Source: an uncultured Alcaligenaceae bacterium
GTDB taxonomy: Bacteria; Pseudomonadota; Gammaproteobacteria; Burkholderiales; Burkholderiaceae_B
Reading direction: 5' to 3'
Assembly: GCA_937995985.1 (NCBI GenBank)
Contig: CALKIR010000049.1
Location: 1 to 61,232 of the forward strand
Length of the DNA: 61,232 nt
Numbering within the stretch: the stretch's first letter is position 1; every line of letters begins with the position of its first letter. This document shows positions 27,402 to 36,320 of this stretch, one piece after another. A model generated the notes under the pieces. That model made no database searches and was not told the DNA's origin. It saw nothing but the letters and a program-made list of their open reading frames with translations. A program made the translations under genes and the position numbers.

Positions 27402-28702
27402 TACCAATGCTCCACCCGTAAGCGCGTTAAATTGGAACGCACAAAATCCAATCGACGTATTTGCTCCGTTGCTAAATCGATAGCCCCTTCTTGGGCTTGG
27501 TGGGTTAAGAAAATAATATCCGTCTCTCCCCCTACTGCGGACTCTTGGAACATGGACTCGATAGAAATATCAGCCTCAGCCAAAATACGCGCCACATCAG
27601 CCAATACTCCTGGACGGTCTTCAACACGCAAGCGCAGGTAATAAGACGACAACACCTGAGACATCGGCAAAATTGGAGTGTCAGCCATTGCATCATGTTG
27701 AAATGCCAGATACGGCACACGGTGACCATGATCCGCTGTCATGAGACGTGCTGCATCAACCAAATCGGCTACCACAGCCGATGCTGTAGGCAACTCTCCT
27801 GCTCCAGCACCATAATAAACTGTTGAGCCCACCGCATCTCCATGCACCATCACAGCATTCATGGCCCCTTGAACATTAGCCAACATGCTCTCATTAGGCA
27901 CTAAAGTAGGATGCACGCGTAACTCAATCCCCTCTTCACGCGCTCGGGTAATCCCCAGTAATTTTACGGTGTACCCTAAACGCTCAGCATGAGCAATATC
28001 TTCAGCCGCTAGCGTAGTAATGCCCTCTACATGAGCTTTATCAAACTGCACAGGAATGCCAAAGGCCAAAGAAGCGAGTAGGCTTAATTTGTGCGCGGCA
28101 TCCACTCCTTCAATGTCAAAGGTTGGATCGGCCTCGGCATACCCAAGAGCCTGCGCATCTGCTAATGCTTCTGCAAATGAGAGCCCTTTAGCCCGCATTT
28201 CCGATAAGATAAAATTAGTGGTGCCGTTAATAATCCCCGCCACCCACTGAATACGATTGGCCGTTAAGCCCTCTCGTATTGCCTTAATAATAGGAATACC
28301 TCCTGCCACGGCTGCCTCAAATGCAACCATTACTCCCTTTTCATGAGCCGCTGCAAAGATTTCATTACCATGCTCAGCAAGCAAGGCTTTGTTGGCAGTC
28401 ACCACATGTTTGCCCTGCTTAATGGCCTCCATGACCCACTCTCGAGCCACAGTATCCCCACCAATGAGCTCGACCACAATATCTATATCAGGATGTCGTA
28501 CTACTTCTAAGCCTTGATCAGTGAGCCAAACCTCCTCACCCACCAAGGCGCGCGCCTTATCCAGATCGCGTACCGCTATCCCAGCTACCTCAATACGACG
28601 ACCCGCACGGCGAGCAATCTCATCTGCATTGTGCTTCAACACCTTCCAGGTGCCGCCACCGACAACCCCTAAACCTAATAAACCGACTTTTATTGGCCTC
28701 AT
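27401..28702 (-). CDS. hom: Homoserine dehydrogenase
   Basis: Reduces aspartate semialdehyde to homoserine. 433 residues, monofunctional (no fused aspartate kinase). The NAD(P) motif is GLLGLGVVGGGTW near the N-terminus, with the catalytic domain GIINGTTNFIL, the substrate region YAEADPTFDIEGVDAAHKL and a C-terminal ACT domain from about residue 350 (RVEDRPGVLADVARILAEADISIESM) that probably binds threonine. It overlaps alaC by four bases and thrC by one, forming the alaC-hom-thrC operon. Confidence 0.97.
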   Translation of the reverse strand: MRPIKVGLLGLGVVGGGTWKVLKHNADEIARRAGRRIEVAGIAVRDLDKARALVGEEVWLTDQGLEVVRHPDIDIVVELIGGDTVAREWVMEAIKQGKHVVTANKALLAEHGNEIFAAAHEKGVMVAFEAAVAGGIPIIKAIREGLTANRIQWVAGIINGTTNFILSEMRAKGLSFAEALADAQALGYAEADPTFDIEGVDAAHKLSLLASLAFGIPVQFDKAHVEGITTLAAEDIAHAERLGYTVKLLGITRAREEGIELRVHPTLVPNESMLANVQGAMNAVMVHGDAVGSTVYYGAGAGELPTASAVVADLVDAARLMTADHGHRVPYLAFQHDAMADTPILPMSQVLSSYYLRLRVEDRPGVLADVARILAEADISIESMFQESAVGGETDIIFLTHQAQEGAIDLATEQIRRLDFVRSNLTRLRVEHW

Positions 28703-29886
28703 TTAACTAACCCATCTTTACGGAACATTTCACGAATACCACGGATAGCCTGACGTGTGCGTTGCTCATTTTCAATTAAGGCAAACCGCACATACTCATC
28801 GCCATACTCCCCAAAACCAATCCCAGGTGACACCGCCACCTTAGCATCACTAAGCAAACGCTTGGAAAACTCTAAGGAGCCTAGGTCACGATAAAACTCA
28901 GGAATACGTGCCCAGATATACATTGATGCCTTAGGCACATCAACTGGCCAGCCCAGCTCGTGTAGCCCTTTGGCTAATACATCACGACGTGCTTGATAAG
29001 TCTTTACCACCTCCTCAACACACTCTTGGGGGCCTTCTAAGGCACTAATCGCCGCCACTTGAATAGGTGTAAACGTACCATAGTCGTGATAGCTCTTAAT
29101 ACGAGCCAGAGCAGCGACCATGCGCTCATTGCCTACCATATAGCCAATGCGCCAGCCGGCCATATTGTAGCTCTTACTCATTGTAAAAAACTCCACTGCT
29201 ACATCCCGCGCACCGGGTACCTGCATAATAGAGGGAGCCTGATAACCATCAAAACAAATATCGGCATAAGCAAAATCATGCACAACCAAAATATTATGCT
29301 CTCGAGCTAAGGCAATGATTCGCTCAAAAAAATCAAGATCCACACATTGAGCCGTAGGATTGCTAGGAAAACCTATAATGATCATTTTTGGCTTGGGTAT
29401 TGCTTCGCGTACAGCACGCTCTATTTCAGCAAAAAAATCTACCCCAGGAATCATCGGCACTGAACGTACATTGGCGCCTGCTATCACCGCTCCATAAATA
29501 TGAATAGGATAACTAGGATTAGGCACCAAAACCGTATCCCCTTGCTCTAAGGTTGCCAGCATTAAATGTGCTAACCCTTCTTTGGAGCCAATCGTAACAA
29601 TGGCCTCCGTCTCATAATCCAGGCTGACATCAAATCGACGGGCATACCAATCCGTAATGGCCTTGCGTAGACGTGGAATACCACGTGATACCGAGTAACC
29701 ATGAGTATTCGGTCGTTGCGCAACTTCAACTAACTTGTCCACAATATGTGTAGGAGTATGCCCATCAGGGTTACCCATCGACATATCAATAATGTCTTCC
29801 CCTCTACGGCGCGCTGCCATTTTTAGCTCGCCAGTAATATTAAACACATAGGGGGGCAAACGATCGATACGGGGAAAACTACTCAT
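28699..29886 (-). CDS. alaC: Alanine transaminase AlaC-type aminotransferase
   Basis: Fold-I PLP aminotransferase of 395 residues resembling E. coli AlaC (YfdZ), which makes alanine from pyruvate and glutamate. The PLP lysine is in TMSKSYNMAGWRIGY and the N-terminal MSMGNPDGHTP and PNPSYPIHIYG are diagnostic. It lies directly upstream of hom with an ATGA overlap; this order is common in Betaproteobacteria. AAAGGAC precedes the ATG. The leader holds two copies of TACAAAGGT 14 bases apart (29898-29906 and 29912-29920, plus-strand reading). Confidence 0.92.
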   Translation of the reverse strand: MSSFPRIDRLPPYVFNITGELKMAARRRGEDIIDMSMGNPDGHTPTHIVDKLVEVAQRPNTHGYSVSRGIPRLRKAITDWYARRFDVSLDYETEAIVTIGSKEGLAHLMLATLEQGDTVLVPNPSYPIHIYGAVIAGANVRSVPMIPGVDFFAEIERAVREAIPKPKMIIIGFPSNPTAQCVDLDFFERIIALAREHNILVVHDFAYADICFDGYQAPSIMQVPGARDVAVEFFTMSKSYNMAGWRIGYMVGNERMVAALARIKSYHDYGTFTPIQVAAISALEGPQECVEEVVKTYQARRDVLAKGLHELGWPVDVPKASMYIWARIPEFYRDLGSLEFSKRLLSDAKVAVSPGIGFGEYGDEYVRFALIENEQRTRQAIRGIREMFRKDGLVK

Positions 29887-30080
29887 AATCGTCCTTTTAC
29901 AAAGGTGAATCTACAAAGGTAAACTGTATGCTGTAATTTAAACAATCAAAAAGCTGCTATTTATACGCACAAGCCAAACGTTAAAGTTTAATAGATTAGC
30001 ACTAGTTAGCCAAAAAATTTGCCTTGATAAGTCCTAATCTTTTTACGCTATGTTCAACGCATCCCTATAGAGGCTAAATC

Positions 30081-30515
30081 GTGTATCTACAACGTGAAAC
30101 CAACCCGGATCTCAATACTGTCACCGCATACGGTCAGGACTATATCCAAATTAATGAAACTCAATATACTGAATCGATTTACTTTACCCCTACTAGCGAG
30201 ATCAAACCGCTTGGATTGCGTGATGCAACCAAAATCAATTCCTCTCAACTACGCCTCATTGCAGGTGTACACCTTAAGGAGCACAACCCTTTAGACTTTC
30301 TCGACGGTGCGGTGCCTCAGCTACACAACCCAAACAAAACTGAAATTATTTTACTTGGTACCGGTCCAACTCAATGTTTTTTAGCTCCTGCTTTAACCGC
30401 TGAATTACAAAGCATTGGTATTGGAATCGAAGTTATGAGTACCCCTGCTGCGGCACGCACGTATAATATCCTTATGTCTGAAGGACGACTCGTAGTCGCT
30501 GCACTCATTATTTAA
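30081..30515 (+). CDS. Mth938-like domain protein (DUF498 family)
   Basis: 144-residue cytoplasmic protein of the Mth938/NDUFAF3 family. The recognisable core is a glycine-rich ILLGTGPTQ near residue 95 followed by GIGIEVMSTPAAARTYNILMSEGRLVVAALI, where the conserved TxxAxRTYN segment lies. The eukaryotic relative NDUFAF3 is a complex I assembly factor, but the bacterial role is unknown. GTG start at 30081 has AGAGG about ten bases upstream. It faces away from alaC and precedes bcp by 24 bases; a shared transcript with bcp, phoH-like and pdxA is likely. Confidence 0.85.
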   Translation: MYLQRETNPDLNTVTAYGQDYIQINETQYTESIYFTPTSEIKPLGLRDATKINSSQLRLIAGVHLKEHNPLDFLDGAVPQLHNPNKTEIILLGTGPTQCFLAPALTAELQSIGIGIEVMSTPAAARTYNILMSEGRLVVAALII

Positions 30516-30539
30516 CTGAATACGCACAGGATTTATATT

Positions 30540-31004
30540 ATGAATACCGTACAAAAAGGGGCACCAGTCCCCTCCTTTACCGCCGAGAGTACCCACGGCA
30601 CTATTCACAGCAAAGAATTAATTGGACAGCCCTTTGTGCTGTATTTTTACCCCCGAGACAATACACCGGGATGTACCAATCAAGCAAATGATTTTCAAGC
30701 CAAACTTGCCGATTTTGAGCAGCTTGGCGTCACAATCATTGGGGCTTCTCGTGATACGATGAGCGCTCATGAGCGTTTTGCTGCTAAATATGGACTCAAT
30801 TTTGCATTGATCTCCGATCCCGATGAAACGCTCTGCAATTTATTTGCGGTTATGAAAGAAAAAATGATGTATGGACGCAAGGTACGTGGTATCGAGCGCA
30901 GCACTTTTCTTTTTAATGCTGCGGGCGAGCTCGTAGAAGAATGGCGCAAAGTCCGAGTCCCTGGACATGTTGATGCTGTATTTGAGGCCTGCCAAAAGCT
31001 GTAA
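30540..31004 (+). CDS. bcp: Thioredoxin-dependent peroxiredoxin, Bcp/PrxQ family
   Basis: Thiol peroxidase of 154 residues that reduces hydrogen peroxide and organic peroxides. The peroxidatic cysteine is Cys45 in NTPGCTNQ. The second cysteine found five residues later in E. coli Bcp (Cys50) is Asn50 here, so this protein would work either as a 1-Cys enzyme or with another resolving cysteine (others are near residue 99 and at the C-terminus). The thioredoxin fold is otherwise intact (FVLYFYPRD, ERSTFLFNAAG). Start ATG 30540; the PIN-PhoH gene follows after 50 bases. Confidence 0.94.
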   Translation: MNTVQKGAPVPSFTAESTHGTIHSKELIGQPFVLYFYPRDNTPGCTNQANDFQAKLADFEQLGVTIIGASRDTMSAHERFAAKYGLNFALISDPDETLCNLFAVMKEKMMYGRKVRGIERSTFLFNAAGELVEEWRKVRVPGHVDAVFEACQKL

Positions 31005-31054
31005 TTTCCATCCGTGATTTTCTTGCAATTCTAATTCAGGAGCTTTGTATTATT

Positions 31055-32647
31055 ATGCCCTTACCCCCGCTACCTACCCGCTTAGGCAGCCGCTTGAGCA
31101 AAGAAGAGCTCAACAAGGCTCCCAACCCCGCGGTTCAGCCTTCTGAGCCCCAAAAAACTGCAGCCAAACAAACGCACCACAAAAAAGCCACTACCAAACA
31201 AGACAGCCCTAAACAAACAAAACCTCGCGCTGCTACGGTCACACACAGTGCCCCTGAGAGCCCAAAACTATTTGTGCTCGATACCAATGTCTTGCTTCAC
31301 GACGCCAATTGCTTATTCATGTTTAAAGAACATGATGTATTCATTCCCATGATCGTACTTGAAGAGCTAGACAACCAAAAAAAAGGGCTTTCCGAAGTGG
31401 CTCGCAATGCACGTCAAGTTAGTCGCTACCTGGACAATATTGTGCAAGGACAAAATATTGCCAAAGGCCTCCCCCTCAATCAACTCGGGCATAAAGAAGC
31501 CCAGGGCAAGCTATTTTTACAAACCCAAGCCCTGGACGCTCGATTACCTATTGATCTGCCTAAAGGCAAAGCAGATAACGCGATTTTACATATTGTCCGT
31601 AGCTTACAAGAGCATCATCAAGACAAGCAGGTGATCCTCGTTTCAAAGGATATTAATATTCGCCTTAAAGCCAAAGCACTCGGATTACCCGCAGAAGACT
31701 ATAGACATGACCATGTCCTAGACGATACGGATCTGCTCTATACAGGTAGCCGTCAGCTTGATGCAGACTTTTGGTCACATCTCCAAGGCGATATTGATAC
31801 CTGGACCCAAGCTGGCTTTACCTACTATCGCATTCGGGGGCCACTCGTGCGCGAGCTTAGTGTAAATGAATTCGTTTACACAGACACCGAGCCTCCCTTT
31901 AATGCTGTTGTCAAAGAAATTCATCGGGACACCGCGGTACTTTCCACCCTGAGAGATTATGGCCATACAAAAAACAACTTATGGGGAATCACTGCGCGCA
32001 ATAGGGAGCAAAACTTTGCTCTTAATCTTTTGATGAATCCGGACTGTGATTTTGTCTCCCTATTAGGTCAAGCCGGCACAGGGAAAACCCTATTGGCTCT
32101 AGCCAGCGGCTTAACCCAAACCTTAGAGACCCGACTCTATAATGAAATTATTATTACCCGCGCCACGGTTCCAGTAGGCGACGATATTGGTTTTCTACCT
32201 GGCACAGAAGAAGAAAAAATGGCCCCCTGGATGGGAGCACTCGAAGACAATCTCGAGGTGCTGCAAACTGGCAGCCGCAACCACTATGCACTAAATGCCC
32301 ATCATACACAGCATCAGTCTGCTTCAGAGGCCATTCGAGCGCATATCCAAATTAAATCACTCAGCTTTATGCGCGGACGAACCTTTTTGAATAAATTCGT
32401 CATTATTGATGAGGCACAAAACCTCACCCCAAAACAAATGAAAACTCTCATTACTCGTGCTGGACCAGGTACTAAAATTGTCTGCCTCGGTAATTTAGCT
32501 CAAATTGACACCCCTTACTTGACCGAAGGAAGTTCAGGTCTGACCTACGTAGTTGATCGCTTTAAAGACTGGCCTCATGCAGGGCATATCACGCTCCAGC
32601 AAGGAGAGCGTTCACGCTTAGCTGATTTTGCCAATAACGCCTTATAA
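31055..32647 (+). CDS. PIN domain-PhoH ATPase fusion protein
   Basis: 530-residue protein of the PhoH2/YlaK type. A Lys/Pro/Thr-rich, probably disordered leader (1-70) is followed by a PIN ribonuclease domain (about 72-225; acidic residues in FVLDTNVLL, LEELDNQ and VSKDINIR). The C-terminal PhoH helicase-like ATPase (about 300-530) has Walker A GQAGTGKT at 338-345 and Walker B FVIIDEAQN. Mycobacterial PhoH2 shows RNA helicase and RNase activity, so an RNA-processing role is inferred here. AGGAGC precedes ATG 31055. It is not adjacent to ybeY or a toxin-antitoxin partner. The bcp-phoH order matches other Alcaligenaceae from memory. Confidence 0.93.
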   Translation: MPLPPLPTRLGSRLSKEELNKAPNPAVQPSEPQKTAAKQTHHKKATTKQDSPKQTKPRAATVTHSAPESPKLFVLDTNVLLHDANCLFMFKEHDVFIPMIVLEELDNQKKGLSEVARNARQVSRYLDNIVQGQNIAKGLPLNQLGHKEAQGKLFLQTQALDARLPIDLPKGKADNAILHIVRSLQEHHQDKQVILVSKDINIRLKAKALGLPAEDYRHDHVLDDTDLLYTGSRQLDADFWSHLQGDIDTWTQAGFTYYRIRGPLVRELSVNEFVYTDTEPPFNAVVKEIHRDTAVLSTLRDYGHTKNNLWGITARNREQNFALNLLMNPDCDFVSLLGQAGTGKTLLALASGLTQTLETRLYNEIIITRATVPVGDDIGFLPGTEEEKMAPWMGALEDNLEVLQTGSRNHYALNAHHTQHQSASEAIRAHIQIKSLSFMRGRTFLNKFVIIDEAQNLTPKQMKTLITRAGPGTKIVCLGNLAQIDTPYLTEGSSGLTYVVDRFKDWPHAGHITLQQGERSRLADFANNAL

Positions 32648-32662
32648 ACCAATCACCACACC

Positions 32663-33682
32663 ATGAATCACACAGCCCCAGAACAACATTTAGAACGTCC
32701 TATTGGTATCACTATGGGCGACGCTGCAGGCATTGGCCCCGAGCTTTGTGTGCGCCTTCTCAGTCAGACACAAGAGGTACCAGGAATTATTTACGGTGAT
32801 ATTGTTAGTTTGCAACGAGCACTTAGCCTAACAGGTTTAGAGCACACCTATCAGCTCATGCCTATCAGTCATCCCATACAATATGCACGCAGCACTTTAG
32901 TAGACAACCAAATTCCTGTCATTCAATGTGGGCCCCCTCTGCCCCGCGACCTCCCCTATGGCACAGTTAACCCCCAAGCAGGAAAAATGGCCTATGACGC
33001 ACTTTGCTTTGCCATTCAACACGCTAATGAAGGACACCTTCGCGCTATTGTTACCGCACCCTTAAATAAAGATGCCATGCATCAAGCCGGCATCGATGCC
33101 CCAGGCCACACTGAAATTTTAGCTGCCAAAACTCATACCCAGCACTTTGCCATGATGCTCATGAATGATGAAATCAAAGTCATCTTGGCCACTATTCATA
33201 TTCCTTTAAAAGAAGTAAGCGCCCATCTGAGCATTGAAAAACAACTACAAACTATTCGCCTTGCGCATCAATTCTGCATTCAAGCCAAGCTGCCCCAAGC
33301 TCGGATTGCCGTCGCAGGCCTTAACCCACATGCTGGCGAAGCAGGCAAATTTGGCCGTGAGGAAATAGACATCATTGCCCCGGCTATTGAATTAGCCCGT
33401 CAAGAAAATATTCATGTCAGCGGCCCTTGGCCCGGAGATACTATATTCATGCGTGCACGCCAAGGCGAGTTTGATATTGTTGTAGCGCAATACCATGATC
33501 AAGGTTTAATACCCGTAAAATATATGGGCCTTGAAAAAGGAGTCAATGTAACCGTTGGGCTACCCTTTATCCGTACCAGTGTTGACCATGGCACAGCCTA
33601 TGACATTGCTGGCCAAGGCATTGCTGATGTGCGCTCACTACAAACTGCTTATCAGGCTGCCATTAAACTCAGCCAAACCTAG
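32663..33682 (+). CDS. pdxA: 4-hydroxythreonine-4-phosphate dehydrogenase
   Basis: Oxidises 4-phosphohydroxy-L-threonine in the DXP-dependent vitamin B6 pathway; uses NAD and a divalent metal. 339 residues. Motifs: IGITMGDAAGIGPEL at the N-terminus, TAPLNKDA, the metal histidine in APGHTEILA, GLNPHAGEAGKFGREE, and VAQYHDQGLIPVKY. It starts 15 bases after the PhoH-like gene and is probably its co-transcribed partner. It converges with dnaB across 21 bases with no visible terminator. Deoxyxylulose 5-phosphate for the same pathway would come from the dxs gene in this window. Confidence 0.96.
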   Translation: MNHTAPEQHLERPIGITMGDAAGIGPELCVRLLSQTQEVPGIIYGDIVSLQRALSLTGLEHTYQLMPISHPIQYARSTLVDNQIPVIQCGPPLPRDLPYGTVNPQAGKMAYDALCFAIQHANEGHLRAIVTAPLNKDAMHQAGIDAPGHTEILAAKTHTQHFAMMLMNDEIKVILATIHIPLKEVSAHLSIEKQLQTIRLAHQFCIQAKLPQARIAVAGLNPHAGEAGKFGREEIDIIAPAIELARQENIHVSGPWPGDTIFMRARQGEFDIVVAQYHDQGLIPVKYMGLEKGVNVTVGLPFIRTSVDHGTAYDIAGQGIADVRSLQTAYQAAIKLSQT

Positions 33683-33703
33683 AGAACTGTTCCATTCTAA
33701 GAG

Positions 33704-35119
33704 TTATGGATCTTGTATGAAATTTAAAAAACGTGTGCTTGATCCTTGGAAAGCCAAGCGAACGGTGCCAATGGGGCCGTTTCGCTGCTTGCCAATAATA
33801 ATTTCGGCAGTACCTTTGTCCGGGCTATCGGCATGATACACCTCATCTCGATAAATAAATAGAATTAAATCAGCATCCTGCTCAATAGCCCCAGACTCAC
33901 GCAAATCACTCATTACAGGTCTTTTATTTGGCCGTTGCTCCAATCCTCTATTTAACTGGGATAAAGCAATGACCGGACAATTTAACTCGCGCGCCAATCC
34001 TTTGAGTGAGCGACTGATTTCGGAAATCTCCGTTGCTCTGTTTTCGCTCCCAGAACTCCCTGACATTAACTGCAGGTAGTCAATGACAATTACCCCTAAT
34101 TTGCCGCATTGCCGCGCTAAGCGACGTGCTCGAGCACGTACCTCCATTACTGATAATCCTGGCGTTTCATCAATAAAAATTTGGGACTTTTGAATGGTCT
34201 TCATTGCGTCCACAACTTTACGCCAATCCTCTTCTTTTAATTTACCTGTACGTAGTCGGTGCTGGTCCAGCATTCCAACTGAACCAATCATACGCATTGC
34301 CAGCTGCGCGGCCCCCATTTCCATAGAAAATACTGCAACAGGTAAGCCATGATGAATAGCAATATATTCACAAATATTCATTGCTAAAGAAGTTTTACCC
34401 ATTGACGGCCGACCCGCTACAATGACCAAATCTCCCTCTTGTAGGCCTGAGGTCATTCTATCTAGATCGATAAAACCAGTCGGCACCCCGGTGACTTCAG
34501 AATCATCTTGGCGATGATAAAGCTCATCAATGCGCTCTACCACCTGCTTTAATACTGGCTCGATCTCTAAAAAACCCTGTCCCCCGCGTGCTCCTTCTTG
34601 AGCAATTTGAAAGATTTTGGCCTCAGCTTGATCTAATATTTCACGCGCTTCTTTACCGCGAGGCTGCAAAGCATCGCTGGCAATCTCATCCGCAATAGTA
34701 ACCAATCGGCGCAGCATAGAGCGCTCTCGCACTATTTCTGCATAACGACGAATATTGGCTGCGGAAGGTGTATTATGCGTTAAAGCGTTTAAATAATGGA
34801 TTTCTCCTACTTCTTCGGCCTGCCCCGCATTAACTAGCGACTCATGCACAGTGACAACATCTGCCACTCGATTGAGCTCGATAAGCTTGGTAATATGACG
34901 CCAAATTAAACGATGCTCATGACGATAAAAATCATCTTCACGTAGTAAATCGGCAATACGATCCCAAGCATGATTATCCAGCATTAAGCCGCCTAGTACA
35001 GATTGCTCGGCCTCTACTGAATGTGGTGGCAAGCGTAAATCAGCTAACTCACCCTCATGATTAATAGGAGGAATAGAAAACTCTTCTGGACTGGGTGCTT
35101 GCTGCATAAAAATGCTCAC
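33704..35119 (-). CDS. dnaB: Replicative DNA helicase DnaB
   Basis: Hexameric fork helicase, 471 residues, E. coli-like length. The N-terminal collar/primase-interaction domain begins LPPHSVEAEQSVLGGLM. The RecA-like motor has Walker A GRPSMGKTSLAMN, Walker B VIVIDYLQLM and the later QLNRGLEQR and DLRESGAIEQDADL motifs. No intein. It follows the ribosomal operon rpsF-priB-rpsR-rplI, from which it is separated by the terminator at 35175-35206. Confidence 0.98.
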   Translation of the reverse strand: MSIFMQQAPSPEEFSIPPINHEGELADLRLPPHSVEAEQSVLGGLMLDNHAWDRIADLLREDDFYRHEHRLIWRHITKLIELNRVADVVTVHESLVNAGQAEEVGEIHYLNALTHNTPSAANIRRYAEIVRERSMLRRLVTIADEIASDALQPRGKEAREILDQAEAKIFQIAQEGARGGQGFLEIEPVLKQVVERIDELYHRQDDSEVTGVPTGFIDLDRMTSGLQEGDLVIVAGRPSMGKTSLAMNICEYIAIHHGLPVAVFSMEMGAAQLAMRMIGSVGMLDQHRLRTGKLKEEDWRKVVDAMKTIQKSQIFIDETPGLSVMEVRARARRLARQCGKLGVIVIDYLQLMSGSSGSENRATEISEISRSLKGLARELNCPVIALSQLNRGLEQRPNKRPVMSDLRESGAIEQDADLILFIYRDEVYHADSPDKGTAEIIIGKQRNGPIGTVRLAFQGSSTRFLNFIQDP

Positions 35120-35174
35120 CTCATAAATAAATCTTTACTATAGGAGTCATATTAATGGACCGGGTACCAATAAC

Positions 35175-35206
35175 AAAAAAGCCGGTTGCATGGCACCGGC
35201 TTTTTA
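35175..35206 (-). terminator. Intrinsic terminator after rplI
   Basis: A GC-rich stem (GCCGG plus TGC pairing with GCA plus CCGGC, tight loop) is flanked by six A and five T residues, so on the minus strand it is followed by a U tract. It lies about 20 bases past the rplI stop and before dnaB. It could leave dnaB partly dependent on its own promoter or on read-through. Confidence 0.88.
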
Positions 35207-35226
35207 TGGAACCTGAATGCATCGAG

Positions 35227-35682
35227 TTAGTCAAGCTCACCTTGTACTACTACAGTGATTTCTACCTCAACATCAGGATGCAAGGAAATGACTACAGGAT
35301 ACTCGCCAACAGCCTTAAAAGGACCGTCATCCAAGCGAATCTGTGAACGCTGTATGGTGTCAAACCCCTTGTCTGCTAGGGCGGCCACGATATCCATATT
35401 GGTTACAGAGCCAAATAAGCGGCCATCAACCCCTGCCTTTTGTGCAATTTCAACGCGCAACTCAGCCAATTGATTACCCAAAGCTTGGGCTGCTGCCAAG
35501 CGCTCTTGTTGAGCGCGCTCTAGTTCTGCACGCTGCGCTTCGATCTCTTTGATTGCCTCAGGGGTAGCACGGCGTGCAATACCACGTGGAATCAAGAAGT
35601 TACGTGCATAACCATTGCGAACGCGAACGACATCGCCCAAATCACCCAAATTGACAACTTTTTCAAGCAAAATTACTTGCAT
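35227..35682 (-). CDS. rplI: 50S ribosomal protein L9
   Basis: 151 residues with the conserved N-terminal domain MQVILLEKVVNLGDLGDVVRV and RNGYARNFLIPRG (23S rRNA binding), the long connecting helix rich in Glu/Ala/Arg, and the C-terminal domain ending in EITVVVQGELD. L9 bridges to the neighbouring ribosome on polysomes and affects frame maintenance. Last gene of rpsF-priB-rpsR-rplI; 14 bases after rpsR and followed by a strong terminator. Confidence 0.98.
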   Translation of the reverse strand: MQVILLEKVVNLGDLGDVVRVRNGYARNFLIPRGIARRATPEAIKEIEAQRAELERAQQERLAAAQALGNQLAELRVEIAQKAGVDGRLFGSVTNMDIVAALADKGFDTIQRSQIRLDDGPFKAVGEYPVVISLHPDVEVEITVVVQGELD

Positions 35683-35696
35683 TTTGAGCTCCCAGC

Positions 35697-35972
35697 TTAT
35701 TTGTGATTATCGGTATAGGGCAACAAAGCCAGGAAACGGGCGCGCTTGATCGCGGTATCGAGCTGGCGTTGGAAATGTGCCTTGGTACCGGTTAAACGTG
35801 CTGGAATGATTTTACCATTTTCCTGGATAAAATCCTTCAAGGTATCGATATCTTTATAATCGATTTCCTTAACCCCTGCCACAGTAAAGCGGCAGAACTT
35901 ACGACGTCTGAACAAAGGGTTTTGCTGACCAAAACGACGACGTCTATCTCTTCTTCTACGACCGACTGCCAT
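35697..35972 (-). CDS. rpsR: 30S ribosomal protein S18
   Basis: Small-subunit protein that pairs with S6 on the platform. I prefer ATG 35972 (MAVGRRRRDRRRR, 91 residues) because AGAGGA lies eight bases upstream; the frame is open from ATG 35993, seven codons earlier. The arginine-rich N-terminus and the core KFCRFTVAGVKEIDYKDIDTLKDFI and IIPARLTGTKA are typical S18. Cys in RRKFCRF is conserved. It sits between priB and rplI. Confidence 0.97.
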   Translation of the reverse strand: MAVGRRRRDRRRRFGQQNPLFRRRKFCRFTVAGVKEIDYKDIDTLKDFIQENGKIIPARLTGTKAHFQRQLDTAIKRARFLALLPYTDNHK

Positions 35973-36002
35973 GATGATTTTCCTCTTGCCCATTTAGGGC
36001 CA

Positions 36003-36317
36003 CTAATTTAAAAACTCGAATTTCTGAATATGTATTATCAAAAAGGAACTAGAACGATGAGTAGGTGCCATAAAGCCTTGACATTGAATTGAGCTGCCTA
36101 TCTCTGCTAATGAGGACAGCTGTCGGGCCAGTTCACCAACCGCACGGGCGCTAAACTCAAAATCCAATTGGCGCCTAAACTCGCCTTGCTGCTGTTGTGA
36201 CTGATGCTGCAATCGCAACGAAAGCACGGGCACGCCTGCTGGAGTATGTCTAAGAGGCTGAACCTCTGTCACCACCCCGGTGAGTACTATTTGATTGCGC
36301 TGTGCGAAAATACCCAC
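36003..36317 (-). CDS. priB: Primosomal replication protein PriB
   Basis: Single-stranded-DNA-binding OB-fold protein of 104 residues that works with PriA in replication restart. Recognisable parts are NQIVLTGVVTEVQPLRHTPAGVPVL and the C-terminal FMAPTHRSS region. It uses GTG at 36317, only three bases after the rpsF stop, and has no obvious Shine-Dalgarno, so coupling to rpsF translation is likely. The rpsF-priB-rpsR-rplI order is the standard one for Beta- and Gammaproteobacteria. Confidence 0.92.
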   Translation of the reverse strand: MGIFAQRNQIVLTGVVTEVQPLRHTPAGVPVLSLRLQHQSQQQQGEFRRQLDFEFSARAVGELARQLSSLAEIGSSIQCQGFMAPTHRSSSFLIIHIQKFEFLN

Positions 36318-36320
36318 GAA

